NCBI GenBank assembly: GCA_040702975.1
Contig: CP159990.1
Span: 434,001 to 498,000, forward strand
Length of the DNA: 64,000 nt
Source: Roseburia hominis
GTDB lineage: Bacteria; Bacillota; Clostridia; Lachnospirales; Lachnospiraceae
Reading direction: 5' to 3'
A program made the position numbers and the translations under genes. The notes under the pieces were generated by a model. It searched no databases. It saw nothing but the letters and a program-made list of their open reading frames with translations, and was not told the origin of the DNA. This document shows positions 43,205 through 52,015 of the stretch, piece by piece. Position 1 is the first letter of the stretch; every line of letters starts with the position of its first letter.

Positions 43205-43287
43205 CCTCACTCCCTACAAGACGGGAAATGTTGGCGATTGTCGAGAGGGAGATTTATAAATCTCTTAAATTATTTAGTGTATTATTT

Positions 43288-44652
43288 CTACTTTACATAG
43301 ATTTCGATGTCTCCGCTGGTGCTGGATATTTGGATTTGGGAGTCGGAGCCGTTGCCTAGGGTCATTTCGCCCCGGCGTTTTGTCATGTTGGTTGTCAGGG
43401 GGAGGTTTGTTGTGAAATCTCCGCTGACGGTTCGGTAGTTAATGTGCATATTGTCTGACCAGGGGATTCTTACTTCGCAATCTCCGGAGGTTGAGATGAG
43501 ATTGACGCTTGGCGGTATGTTTTCTAAGTCGATCTCTACGTCTCCGCTGGTGCTGGAGCACTTGATTTCCTGGCTTTCTCCGTGAAATTCTACGTCTCCG
43601 CTGGTGGAGCGGAGTTCGCAGCGTCCCAGATGGCCTTGTACGGATGCGTCGCCGCTTTTGGTCGTCGCATATAGGTTGCCGGTCAGATTTTTCAGGTCCA
43701 AATCGCCACTGCCGGAATAGCAGGTTACCTGGTCGCAGAGCAAATCTCCGATTTGGAGGTCGCCGCTGGCTGTACTTAAGTGCAGTTCTCTGCATTCAAG
43801 GCCGTCTTCTATCTGGACATCTCCGTTTGTTGTGGAAATTTTGATTTGGTTCCACATTTTCTTTGGTATTGTAACTATGATGTCGCATCGGCGCATACCG
43901 CGCAGGAAGAAGAAGGAGGCGCTGGCTGTGTTTTCCTGGACAATGGATAATACTCCGTCTTCGCGCAGGAAGGTCTCTACTTCCTGGGTGTCGCCTTCTA
44001 CTTTGAGTAAGGTGTCTTCGGCGTTTTCAAGGCGGAGAGTAAGGTCGCCGTTCATCAGACGGATGTCCAGAGAATGGAGGGTATCCGTCACCTGGACGGC
44101 GGTGCAGTCTACTTTTTCCCCTTTTGGCGTTTCATATTGGGAAAATACGCCGTCCGGGTAACGTTCTTTCCACTGTTCAGATACTTCTTTTGCCACATCC
44201 CGTGCACAATCGGCAGTGGCTTTTACTGTCGTATGGGCAACTTTTGCGGTTGCCTGTGCGATGTTTACAAAAGCGTCGATTCCGCTTCCCAGATCTTTTT
44301 TGAATTCGGAGGTCCAGTTCTCGCGGTGGGTTTCATCCTGGTCAGAGTCGGTCTGTTCTTCACTGGTTTCTTCGCGTGTATTTTCGCCATATGCATTTTC
44401 AGCGCATATATTTTCTTGTGTATCAGTCTCTGTCTCGCGTAAAAAGGCGAGCAGTTCTTCTACATCTCCTAAGCTTTCCATTGTTGTTGTGAGCGCTGTG
44501 TCTTCCGGCATGCCCTGTTGCGTCAGTTCCAGATAGCGCTGGTACAGGTTCTCGCTTAATTCTTCAATCATCTCTGTCTTGGCATCGCTGTCCTTCGCGG
44601 CTGCCAGTTGGTTTGTTACCATAATGATAATCTTTGTCTCAATTCGATTCAT
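43288..44652 (-). CDS. DUF4097 beta-helix protein with HAAS-like N-terminus
   Basis: Protein of 454 residues. Residues 1-75 (TEMIEELSENLYQRYLELTQQG, then TTTMESLGDVEELLAFL) form the helical HAAS/DUF1700-like domain usually coupled to PadR regulators. Residues 110-180 are a charged linker. The C-terminal 250 residues repeat the motif STSGDVEI about every 17-20 residues (STTNGDVQI, STASGDLQI, SGSGDLDL, TKSGDASV, STSGDVEF), the DUF4097 right-handed beta-structure. It overlaps padR by 14 bases. PadR/HAAS/DUF4097 modules respond to membrane or envelope stress in Firmicutes; no membrane helix is seen here. Confidence 0.88.
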   Translation of the reverse strand: MNRIETKIIIMVTNQLAAAKDSDAKTEMIEELSENLYQRYLELTQQGMPEDTALTTTMESLGDVEELLAFLRETETDTQENICAENAYGENTREETSEEQTDSDQDETHRENWTSEFKKDLGSGIDAFVNIAQATAKVAHTTVKATADCARDVAKEVSEQWKERYPDGVFSQYETPKGEKVDCTAVQVTDTLHSLDIRLMNGDLTLRLENAEDTLLKVEGDTQEVETFLREDGVLSIVQENTASASFFFLRGMRRCDIIVTIPKKMWNQIKISTTNGDVQIEDGLECRELHLSTASGDLQIGDLLCDQVTCYSGSGDLDLKNLTGNLYATTKSGDASVQGHLGRCELRSTSGDVEFHGESQEIKCSSTSGDVEIDLENIPPSVNLISTSGDCEVRIPWSDNMHINYRTVSGDFTTNLPLTTNMTKRRGEMTLGNGSDSQIQISSTSGDIEIYVK

Positions 44653-44986
44653 AATCTACCTCCACTGTAAGCAATGCGTCTAAAAGCCCGCGGGTTTCCT
44701 GCCACTTGCGGTGGTGTTCCTCCCACTGCCTTTTTCCTTCTTCAGTAATCTTATAATAACGCCGTCTGGCCCCGGTCCCCTCTTCGCCCCAATAGGATGT
44801 GATGAGGCCATTTTGACTCAGACGTTTAAATGCTGTATAGAGGGTCGCCTCTTTAAATTCGTATTTTCCGCCGGTACGCTGCTGGACACTCTTATTGATC
44901 TCATAGCCGTAGCTGTCTTTTGCCATCAATTGGGTGAGAATGATTGTGTCGGTATAGCCGCGCAGGGTATCTGATGAAATTGACAA
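44639..44986 (-). CDS. PadR-family transcriptional regulator
   Basis: Winged-helix regulator of 115 residues. The typical PadR phrases are ILTQLMAKDSYGYEINKSV, ATLYTAFKRLSQNGLI, and RRRYYKITEEGKRQW. The C-terminal helix (WQETRGLLDALLTVE) is for dimer formation. GGAGGAACAG lies before the ATG. First gene of a two-gene operon with the DUF4097 protein; a palindrome across its promoter is the likely binding site. Confidence 0.93.
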   Translation of the reverse strand: MSISSDTLRGYTDTIILTQLMAKDSYGYEINKSVQQRTGGKYEFKEATLYTAFKRLSQNGLITSYWGEEGTGARRRYYKITEEGKRQWEEHHRKWQETRGLLDALLTVEVDYESN

Positions 44987-45023
44987 AATCTGTTCCTCCT
45001 TTCATGGATTATCTAAATATTTT

Positions 45024-45076
45024 TGAGCTGTCAGGCATACCTAAGTGAAGGTGCGGTGGACCTTCTGCTCGGTTGC
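45024..45076 (+). repeat. dispersed palindromic repeat family A, copy 3
   Basis: GAGCTGTCAGGCATACCTAA at the left, inner arms GAAGGT/ACCTTC and closing GGTTGC. It lies in the leader of the padR operon. Confidence 0.7.
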
Positions 45077-45092
45077 TTTCATTTCTGGGGTC

Positions 45093-45129
45093 ATTTTAAC
45101 ATGATATACCTCGCCTGTCAAGGTATATC
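45093..45129 (-). promoter_or_regulatory. padR operon promoter with palindromic operator
   Basis: Minus strand: TTGACA (45116-45121), 17 bases, TAAAAT (45093-45098). GATATACCT (45103-45111) and AGGTATATC (45121-45129) form an inverted repeat covering the spacer and -35, well placed for PadR autorepression. Confidence 0.8.
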
Positions 45130-45517
45130 AATATAAAGAATTTCGATAAGCAAAGAAAATATGGAGACAAAGAATTTGATAGTCGGTTCTGTAAAACCGG
45201 AACTGTCTTTTTGTTCTAACCTTCTACCAATTTATAACTCGCGTTTATTAAATATTGATTTGAAAACCACGATTTCATAAGTGGTTACGGCCCCTCATAG
45301 GGCTTTAATAAAATCCTCCAAAACGCTTGAAAATAAAGGATTTATTGCAATGTGTCCGCCTTTTCCCTTTATACGATTTCGCTTGTGCTTATGCTTCCTT
45401 CGCCGCCTCATATGGGCAAAAACAAGGGAAGAAAAATCTGATAACAAGTTATAACAGCAAGTGGCAATCGGGAAACTGTGGCATATGTGCGAATATATTA
45501 TACTGGAGGATTTCAAG

Positions 45518-45828
45518 ATGGACAAGTACATTTATGACGAAAGCAACGGTCTTTGGTATGAGCTGCAAGGCGAATATTATCTGCCGTGTCTTACCTTACC
45601 ACCCGAAGAAGAAAAGCCTATCGGGATATGGGGACAGCGACACAAACGCTACCTGAAAGAGCATAGAAAAGCGACCTACACAACACTCATCTTGCAGAGA
45701 TAGACCAGCAGGCGCAGGGTATTACGGAACAGTTAAAGGCAGAAAATGCTTTAGAATGGGTTGTATGGCTCAATAATATGCGGACGTGTACAATGGAGAT
45801 AGCGGAAAAAGAAATTATATACACATAA
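45518..45828 (+). pseudogene. tnpV: transposon protein TnpV, frameshifted
   Basis: Starts at the ATG at 45518 behind TGGAGGA with MDKYIYDESNGLWYELQGEYY and the conserved GIWGQRHKRYLKEHRK of TnpV. The first frame stops at 45703. The rest of the protein (LAEIDQQAQGITEQLKAENAL, ending EIAEKEIIYT) continues in another frame to 45828, with an internal stretch missing. A frameshift near 45690 and a small deletion have inactivated it. TnpV is a small accessory protein of clostridial conjugative transposons. Confidence 0.82.
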
Positions 45829-45913
45829 CAGACTGGTGACAGGGAGAAGTCTCTGCCACCATATTCAATTTTGACCACTTGTGTTTAGAAATCAACCGAC
45901 TGTTGGAATCTTA

Positions 45914-45942
45914 TTGAAAGCAACATTGGTTTTTCATATAAT
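45914..45942 (+). promoter_or_regulatory. promoter of LytTR-DUF3021 operon
   Basis: TTGAAA, 17 bases, TATAAT, 27 bases before the LytTR ATG. Confidence 0.75.
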
Positions 45943-45968
45943 ATTGTCACAGAGAGGAGGAATTTCAA

Positions 45969-46409
45969 ATGCAGCTCGAAGTAAAAATAGACAGCTCATA
46001 TATTGAGCCTAAAGTAATTATATTGACTGCTTCTATGACGGAAGATGTTAATATCATATTGAACAAGTTATCAGATCAGGCGCCGCAGATTATTTCAGGA
46101 AGCAAGGATAATAAAATTGAAGTTATAGAACAGGCAGATTTGATTCGGATTTATGCAAGCTCTGGAAAAGTTTTTGCCGTTACCCATAAAGGCGAATACG
46201 CACTGCGCCTTCGGCTATACGAAATAGAGGAACGGTTGCCACCCCATCAGTTTGTCCGTATCTCCAATTCAGAAATCATTAATCTGAAAAAGGTCAATAA
46301 CTTTGACTTGAGCTTTACAGGCACAATTTGCGTTAAATTAGCAAACGGTACAATAACATATGTATCCAGACGCTATGTTTCAAAACTCAAAAAAATATTA
46401 GGAATATGA
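45969..46409 (+). CDS. LytTR-domain DNA-binding regulator
   Basis: Regulator of 146 residues with no receiver domain. The C-terminal LytTR domain shows EQADLIRIYASSGKVFAVTHKGEY, then LPPHQFVRISNSEIINLKKVNNF and GTITYVSRRYVSKLKKIL (shortened motifs), which contact DNA through the beta strands. GAGGAGGAA precedes the ATG. This stand-alone LytTR type is regularly paired with a DUF3021 membrane protein, as here ten bases downstream. Such pairs often act as membrane-held regulators (LytTR regulatory systems). Confidence 0.92.
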   Translation: MQLEVKIDSSYIEPKVIILTASMTEDVNIILNKLSDQAPQIISGSKDNKIEVIEQADLIRIYASSGKVFAVTHKGEYALRLRLYEIEERLPPHQFVRISNSEIINLKKVNNFDLSFTGTICVKLANGTITYVSRRYVSKLKKILGI

Positions 46410-46419
46410 GGTGAGAAAA

Positions 46420-46890
46420 ATGAAAAAGAAAATAGTCTTGCGCAGTATTTTGGGATTTCCTATTGGAATTGCTATCGGATATTTAATCACTATATTCATT
46501 TCTCTTGGTTGGGCGAATGGATATTATTCGCCTTGTGTACCTGAACTAATCTCCGCAATGGGAAACGAAATCAATGCAGTTGTTTTACAGGCGCTTCTCT
46601 GCGGATTATTGGGTACTGGTTTTGCGGCAAGTTCAGTAATATGGGAAATAGAAAATTGGAGTATCATAAAGCAAACTGGAATTTACTTTATTATTATTTC
46701 TGTAATAATGTTGCCGATTGCATATTTTGCGTACTGGATGGAGCATAGCATTGTCGGGGTTTTCAGCTATTTTGGGATTTTTGCTTTCATATTTGCTTTT
46801 ATTTGGATTATACAATTTGTGATCGGAAAGCATAATGTAAGAAAAATGAATAAAAACCTGCATAATGTAAAAGGTAGCAAGGATGAATAA
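46420..46890 (+). CDS. DUF3021 membrane protein, LytTR partner
   Basis: Integral membrane protein of 156 residues with four helices (about 12-30, 49-70, 80-100, 106-128) and a basic C-terminal tail. Start at the ATG at 46420 with GAGGTGAG upstream; an in-frame GTG at 46411 is inside that site. Sequence and position match the DUF3021 proteins that inhibit their LytTR partner. The stop overlaps the ATG of the next tiny gene (ATGAATAA). Confidence 0.88.
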   Translation: MKKKIVLRSILGFPIGIAIGYLITIFISLGWANGYYSPCVPELISAMGNEINAVVLQALLCGLLGTGFAASSVIWEIENWSIIKQTGIYFIIISVIMLPIAYFAYWMEHSIVGVFSYFGIFAFIFAFIWIIQFVIGKHNVRKMNKNLHNVKGSKDE

Positions 46891-47005
46891 GGGTGAATGG
46901 ATTCTTTGCCCAGTTTGCGGCAATAAAGCCCGTGACAGACTGCGGGAAGATACAGTCTTAAAGAATTATCCTCTCTACTGTCCGAAATGTAAGCAGGAAA
47001 CCTAA
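46883..47005 (+). CDS. cysteine-rich KTR-type small protein
   Basis: Protein of only 40 residues, MNKGEWILCPVCGNKARDR at the start and LYCPKCKQET at the end, with two CxxC knuckles forming a zinc ribbon. It belongs to the Cys-rich KTR family common in conjugative transposons and resistance islands, normally about 60 residues; this one stops where the usual ILIEAKN-like tail would begin. It overlaps the DUF3021 gene by 8 bases. Confidence 0.8.
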   Translation: MNKGEWILCPVCGNKARDRLREDTVLKNYPLYCPKCKQET

Positions 47006-47366
47006 TCTCTATATGTATGCCGCCGTGTATGGGTAAAACCATAGCGGCGGTTTTTCTTCGCCTATCGGCTGTCTCTGTCAAAGGATTTCCTTCGTGCTAT
47101 CTGCTGCCTGCCTTGCTCCTGCAACTGTCTGAGCCTGTTTCGGACGCTCTCCCTTTCGGGCAATACATCGTAGGTAGGGGCGAATACCCATTGCACAAAG
47201 CGCTGGTTTGTACAATGGGTGTATTTCGCTCTCAAACGCCGATGGCTTATTACCCGCCGGAAAAGTACTTTGTGTTCAGATAACTAAATTTCCCTTGTCC
47301 CGGCTCGTAAGGGCAAAAACAAGGGAAAATACATAAGGTTGGAACACAAAACAGGCGAAATGCCTT

Positions 47367-47373
47367 GAAAATA
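47367..47373 (+). repeat. target-site duplication of IS1182-like element, left
   Basis: GAAAATA, repeated at 49042-49048. Confidence 0.75.
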
Positions 47374-49041
47374 AAGGGCACTGAAAAAGTCTGATTCTAA
47401 AAAAGAATTGGGCTTTTTTAATGTATCCATTATAATAGAATCATGAGGAAGGAGGTTCTGCCATGTTGAAAGACCATTCACAGTTGAAACTTTCATTATC
47501 ACCCTATCAGGGGATTTATGATGCAATCATTCCAGCAAATCATCTTTTGCGTAGAATTAAAGAAAATATAGATTTTAGTTTTGTAAATCCAATGCTCCGT
47601 AAACACTATTGTGAAAATTTCGGGCGGCCGGCGAAAGAACCGGAGATGATGTTTAAACTGCTTTTTCTGAAAAAGCTGTACGATCTGTCCGATGAAACCC
47701 TGATCAGTAGTGCTCAGACAGACATGGCATATAAATTTTTTCTGGATCTGGAACCAGAAGAAAAAATGATAGATCCCAGTCTTCTGACGAAATTCAGAAA
47801 GACCCGCATCACGGAAGATATTCTGGAGGAAATGCTGAAAGAAACAATCCAGCAGGCTCTGGACAAAGGTCTAATCAAATCGGGAACGATTATCGTGGAT
47901 TCTACCCACACAACTGCATCCGTCCGAGCGAAATCCCCCACACAAATCCTGAGGGATATGAGTAAACAACTTCGGAAAGAGATTTATAAAAATGCTTTTG
48001 AATTATCAGAAAGATTTCCAGAGAAACCATCTTTGGAAGCAGGATTGGACGAAGAGATCGCCTATACGAAGGAACTGCTCCAGGTTCTGGAGGAAGGGAT
48101 AGAAACCTGTGAAAATCAAAAGATACAGAAAATCTCTAAAGAGATGAAAGAACTGCTTGAGAACGAAGAGATCAGAGAGATCCGTTCCAAAGATGATAAA
48201 GATGCACGGTTTGGGCACAAAACGGCGACCAGTACGTTTTATGGGTATAAGAATCATCTCGCAATGACAGAAGGCCGTCTGATTGCTGGGATAAGTGTAA
48301 CAGATGGAGGAGCACCGGATGGTCAGGAATTGCCGAAACTGATAGAAAAAGCACAGAAAAATGGAATAAAAGTAACAGAAGTTATCGGAGATATGGCTTA
48401 TGTCAGTGATGATAATCTGGAAGTATGCGGAAAAGAGATTGCACTGATTGCCCGAACAAATACAGCTGTAGCGGCGGCTGCAAACGGAAACCTTGCGGAG
48501 GGGTTCTGTTTCAATAAAGATGCAGGGTTGCTGCAATGTCCTGCCGGAGAGCTTTCCATGCGAGTGGAAAAGAGAGCTGCCAAAAACGGGAACACCTATT
48601 TAAGATATATATTTAGCAAAGTTAAGTGCCGGAAATGCCCGCAAAGAGAAAACTGCCGTGTAGGAAAATCAAACTCAAAAGAACGAAGTTACAGTATCAC
48701 GCAGGCAAGCGCGAAAAACATGGAAAGGCTTAAATTTGAAGAAAGTGAATACTTCCAAGAGAGAATGAAAATCCGGCATAGGATAGAAGAAAAGAATGGA
48801 GAATTAAAAGAAGCCCACGGTTTGCGCAGAGCAGATTCAAGAGGGTTATTTGCTATGCATGTTCAAATGTATTTTACCGCATTTACAGCAAATGTAAAAA
48901 GGATAGTAAGATTACAGGAATTGGCTATGGCTTAAACCATAGCATTATTCTGTAATCTTATCGAAAAAGAACTGAAAATCACGAAAAATTGTCATAAAAG
49001 AAAAACTCCCACTTAAAAAATGGAAGTTTTTCAGTGCCCTT
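47374..49041. mobile_element. IS1182-like insertion sequence
   Basis: Element of 1668 bases with terminal inverted repeats AAGGGCACTGAAAAA at both ends and a 7-base duplication GAAAATA. It contains one intact transposase. On its right side it interrupts the 3' end of a YjbR-domain gene. The duplication may be counted as nine bases (TTGAAAATA) if the IS is taken to start at GGGCACTG on the right. Confidence 0.88.
47463..48935 (+). CDS. IS1182-family transposase
   Basis: Transposase of 490 residues. N-terminal DUF772-type domain: FVNPMLRKHYCENFGRPAKEPEMMFKLLFLKKLYDLSDETL (start shown). DDE core: TIIVDSTHTTA (first Asp), VIGDMAYVSDD (second Asp), and RHRIEEKNGELKEAHGLRRA (Glu). A Cys-rich segment KCRKCPQRENC sits between them, as usual for IS1182. 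GGAGG precedes the ATG. No damage is visible. Confidence 0.94.
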   Translation: MLKDHSQLKLSLSPYQGIYDAIIPANHLLRRIKENIDFSFVNPMLRKHYCENFGRPAKEPEMMFKLLFLKKLYDLSDETLISSAQTDMAYKFFLDLEPEEKMIDPSLLTKFRKTRITEDILEEMLKETIQQALDKGLIKSGTIIVDSTHTTASVRAKSPTQILRDMSKQLRKEIYKNAFELSERFPEKPSLEAGLDEEIAYTKELLQVLEEGIETCENQKIQKISKEMKELLENEEIREIRSKDDKDARFGHKTATSTFYGYKNHLAMTEGRLIAGISVTDGGAPDGQELPKLIEKAQKNGIKVTEVIGDMAYVSDDNLEVCGKEIALIARTNTAVAAAANGNLAEGFCFNKDAGLLQCPAGELSMRVEKRAAKNGNTYLRYIFSKVKCRKCPQRENCRVGKSNSKERSYSITQASAKNMERLKFEESEYFQERMKIRHRIEEKNGELKEAHGLRRADSRGLFAMHVQMYFTAFTANVKRIVRLQELAMA

Positions 49042-49733
49042 GAAAATACAGCGTTTTCAGGGAGAGTCATAGATAAATTTTTGATTTGTTCATCTGAAAC
49101 ACTTCCGTCCAGGCAAATGGTGTACCAGTGTTTTTTGTTCATATGATATGCCTTAAAGAAAACATTTTCATCAATACGCTGTTCCACATTATCCGGAATA
49201 TCTTTTAAGTCGATAATTTCAATATTTCCATGCCCTGGCAGGCCGAGTTTCGATCTGTCTATCGTCATGATGACAGCAAACCATTTTTCATTTTCCCTGT
49301 TTCGGAATGCCGCATAATTAGGGTATTTTTCCCAAAGAAACTCAGGCTCTGCACCATAGTTTTCCTTGATGAATTCAACAATTCTTCTGGTTTGTTCTGC
49401 TCTGAGAAGTTCTGTATGAAAACATTTGTTTGAAACCTCAATGAGCACTTTTTCACAAGCCTTTCGGACATCGCCGACAAATGCGCCCCTGGCACCTGGA
49501 ACATGAACAAGAACATATTCTTCATTGGTTTCTGTATCGAAAACCTTAAAATGTACAGCTCCTGTATCTGTCACAGATATTTGAACAACAAACTGTTTTC
49601 GCATAATAAACACATCCTTTGTGTATACTCTGTCAGCATATACGAAGCCATTCGCAAGGAGTTTCTCCCTATCCGGAACTTTATATTTGAAAATATTATC
49701 TATGTCAATCAAATGTATTCCTCCAATTATCAT
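48945..49733 (-). CDS. YjbR/MmcQ-domain protein, 3' end replaced by IS
   Basis: The frame of 262 residues has an N-terminal part of about 120 residues (DREKLLANGFVYADRVYTKDVF...VLVEVSNKCFHT-like) and a C-terminal YjbR (MmcQ) domain with NEKWFAVIMTIDRSKLGL, EIIDLKDIP and FFKAYHMNKKHWYTICLDGSVSDEQI. YjbR folds resemble DNA-binding CyaY-like proteins; their role is poorly known. The gene's own sequence ends at the IS border (49042), and the last 32 residues are encoded by the IS end, so the natural C-terminus is lost. The lost part should be short because the domain is nearly complete. Confidence 0.8.
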   Translation of the reverse strand: MIIGGIHLIDIDNIFKYKVPDREKLLANGFVYADRVYTKDVFIMRKQFVVQISVTDTGAVHFKVFDTETNEEYVLVHVPGARGAFVGDVRKACEKVLIEVSNKCFHTELLRAEQTRRIVEFIKENYGAEPEFLWEKYPNYAAFRNRENEKWFAVIMTIDRSKLGLPGHGNIEIIDLKDIPDNVEQRIDENVFFKAYHMNKKHWYTICLDGSVSDEQIKNLSMTLPENAVFSRALKNFHFLSGSFSFMTIFRDFQFFFDKITE

Positions 49734-49794
49734 ACATCATGCTTTTGGGCCAATTTTTTGAGTTGATTTGTAGGCTTCTTCTGCTGTAGACCAT

Positions 49795-49845
49795 GAAAAT
49801 CCGGCATAAATTATTCTAAAACCAATGTTTTTTTATTTGCCCTAA
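49795..49845 (-). pseudogene. trace of the zinc-ribbon gene seen at 55560
   Basis: The stretch ATTATTCTAAAACCA and the bases after it match 55553-55600, the 3' end of the 82-residue Cys-rich gene, with stop codons in the frame. Only the last 15 codons or so are recognisable. The rest of the gap 49734-50150 has no gene. Confidence 0.5.
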
Positions 49846-49921
49846 AAAATGCTGTATATGTTACATCCGCAGTGCGAACTCACGAGCGGAACGCTCGCTC
49901 GTTCACGGGCTTTCGCTCTAT

Positions 49922-49979
49922 CAAAGTATCTGGGAAGAAATATGTCTGCAAGCAGCCGATTCCTTCCCGGATACTTTGG
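49922..49979. repeat. inverted repeat in intergenic gap
   Basis: CAAAGTATCTGGGAAGAA and its near-complement TTCCTTCCCGGATACTTTG flank about 20 bases. Another small palindrome, GAGCGGAACGCTC, lies 20 bases upstream (49897-49909). Purpose unknown; no T run. Confidence 0.6.
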
Positions 49980-50150
49980 CACTGCTCATTGCTTTCGTGG
50001 ACATTATACCTCTGAAATGTATTTTTGAAAAGAGGAGTAGGCTTTAAATAGGATTTCTGATATTATGAAAGAAATGTTTTTGTGCAATAGTAGAAAAGTG
50101 GCCGAGGTGTCTCGCATAGGAGCAGGGATTTAAACGAGGAGTGTGATTCA

Positions 50151-51875
50151 ATGGAAGTCAGGAAAAAGAAACTTCCCATAGGCATAGAGAATTTTGAAAA
50201 ATTACAAACAGAAGATTTTTATTATGTGGATAAGACAAAGCTCATCAAGGAACTGCTTGAACACTGGGCAGAGGTGAATCTTTTTACACGGCCCAGAAGA
50301 TTTGGAAAGTCATTGAATATGAGTATGCTGAAAAATTTCTTTGAGTTAGGTGGAAATAAAGAAATTTTCAGCAAACTGGAAATCTCGAAGGAAGTTTCTC
50401 TGTGTGAAGAATACATGGGAAAATTTCCTGTGATATTGGTTTCTTTGAAAGGCATCAATGCGGCGACTTATGAGAAAGCGTGTGATATGGCGGTTCAGGT
50501 CATTAACGGGGAGGCGAGGAGATTCCAGTATCTTTTGGAAAGCGAGTGCCTTACTTCTTATGACAAGGCAGCATTTTCTGCGCTGCTTGAGCCAGACATG
50601 AGTGAAGCTGTTTTGTGCAGCAGTCTGAAAGTTTTGTCAGAGCTTCTTGAGCGGCACCATAGACGCAAAGTAATCTTGCTGATTGATGAGTATGATGTAC
50701 CATTGGCAAAAGCATTTGAGTGGGGATATTACGAGCAGATGGTGTTATTTCTCCGGAATATGTTTGAACATGCACTAAAAACGAACGATAGCCTTAAGTT
50801 CGCAGTATTGACAGGCTGTATGCATATCTCAAAAGAGAGTATTTTTACCGGGCTTAATAATTTAAAGGTTCTGTCTGTAGCAGAGGTGCAGTTTGATGAA
50901 TATTTCGGGTTTACAGACGGGGAAGTGAGAGAAATGCTGGAATATTACGGGTTATCTGCTCATTATGATGAGATGAAGGAATGGTATGACGGCTATCAGT
51001 TTGGAAATGTTCAGGTATATTGCCCGTGGGATGTGATAAACTATTGTGACGCTCTGCGGGCAGACCATGATGCACAGCCCAAGAATTACTGGTCGAATAC
51101 CAGTGGTAATGAGGCTGTAAGGCGTTTCGTTCAGGAAGCGGACAAAGGAGCTCTCAAACGTGAGATTGAGAAATTGGTTGCCGGTGAAGCGATCACAAAG
51201 GAAATTCGTCAGGAACTGACGTATAAAGATATGTATGCTTCTGTTGATAATCTGTGGAGTGTCCTGTTTACCACAGGCTATCTTACACAGCGGGGAAAGC
51301 CCGAGGGAGACAGTTTTCATCTGGTGATTCCCAATATTGAAATCAGGAAAATCTTTACGACACAGATCATGGAATTCTTTAAAGAGAATGTTCCTAAAAA
51401 TGGGGAAGCTCTGAAAGATTTCTGCAAAGCATTAAAAAACGGAGAACCGGAGGCGGTAGAAAAACGGCTGGGCGAGTATCTGAAGCGGACGATCAGTATT
51501 CGCGATACCTTTGTGAAAAAGCAGATGAAGGAGAATTTCTACCATGGTATTCTGTTAGGGATATTGGGCTTTCAGGATACGTGGAGTGTCTCTTCCAATA
51601 AGGAGTCCGGGGATGGGTATAGCGATATCCTGGTGGAGACAGATGATGGTGAAACCGGCATTGTACTTGAAGTAAAGTATGCTAAGGACGGCAGACTGGA
51701 TGCGGCCTGTAGAGAAGCTGTAGAACAGATTGAATATAAGGGGGATGAGGAGGAACTTCTCAGCGAAGGAGTCAGTCAAATTTTGAAATACGGAATTGCC
51801 TTCTATAAAAAGAAATGTAAGGTTATTCTTGCAGACTCTGATTATAGTCTGCAGCAAAGTCCCGGATACAAATAA
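50151..51875 (+). CDS. AAA-ATPase-like / PD-(D/E)XK nuclease protein, paralogue 3
   Basis: Protein of 574 residues very similar to paralogue 1 at 26443. N-terminal AAA-like domain: LPIGIENFEKLQTEDFYYVDKT, RPRRFGKSLNMSML, VILLIDEYDVPLAKA, CMHISKESIFTGLNNL and YWSNTSGN. C-terminal nuclease: YSDILVETDDGETGIVLEVKYA with the E-x-K motif. AACGAGGAGTG lies before the ATG. Followed by an intrinsic terminator and, 2 kb on, by a fragment of a further copy. Function unknown. Confidence 0.85.
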   Translation: MEVRKKKLPIGIENFEKLQTEDFYYVDKTKLIKELLEHWAEVNLFTRPRRFGKSLNMSMLKNFFELGGNKEIFSKLEISKEVSLCEEYMGKFPVILVSLKGINAATYEKACDMAVQVINGEARRFQYLLESECLTSYDKAAFSALLEPDMSEAVLCSSLKVLSELLERHHRRKVILLIDEYDVPLAKAFEWGYYEQMVLFLRNMFEHALKTNDSLKFAVLTGCMHISKESIFTGLNNLKVLSVAEVQFDEYFGFTDGEVREMLEYYGLSAHYDEMKEWYDGYQFGNVQVYCPWDVINYCDALRADHDAQPKNYWSNTSGNEAVRRFVQEADKGALKREIEKLVAGEAITKEIRQELTYKDMYASVDNLWSVLFTTGYLTQRGKPEGDSFHLVIPNIEIRKIFTTQIMEFFKENVPKNGEALKDFCKALKNGEPEAVEKRLGEYLKRTISIRDTFVKKQMKENFYHGILLGILGFQDTWSVSSNKESGDGYSDILVETDDGETGIVLEVKYAKDGRLDAACREAVEQIEYKGDEEELLSEGVSQILKYGIAFYKKKCKVILADSDYSLQQSPGYK

Positions 51876-51895
51876 GATAAAAGTTTGCAGATAAT

Positions 51896-51936
51896 AAAGC
51901 CTTCTGAACAGCTTGTTTGGCTGGACAGAGGGCTTT
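51896..51936 (+). terminator. terminator after AAA/nuclease paralogue 3
   Basis: AAAGCCTTCTG pairs with CAGAGGGCTTT around a 19-base loop; CATTCGATTCTTTTTT follows. Confidence 0.75.
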
Positions 51937-52015
51937 CATTCGATTCTTTTTTCGCACATCTCAGTAAACTGAGAACTTGCAGGGTTATTGAACTTTAGCC
52001 TTTCTTAGATCTTTA

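Larger units (their letters stand above)
45240..47370 (+). mobile_element. remains of a conjugative transposon
   Basis: Four cargo-type genes of Tn916/Tn1549-like elements follow each other (broken tnpV, LytTR, DUF3021, Cys-rich KTR) without integrase, relaxase or transfer genes. The phrase TTGAAAATAAAGG occurs at 45327 and again at 47365. 47006-47370 holds no gene; it contains a hairpin TACCCATTG/CAATGGGT (47188-47225). Boundaries are approximate. Confidence 0.55.
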
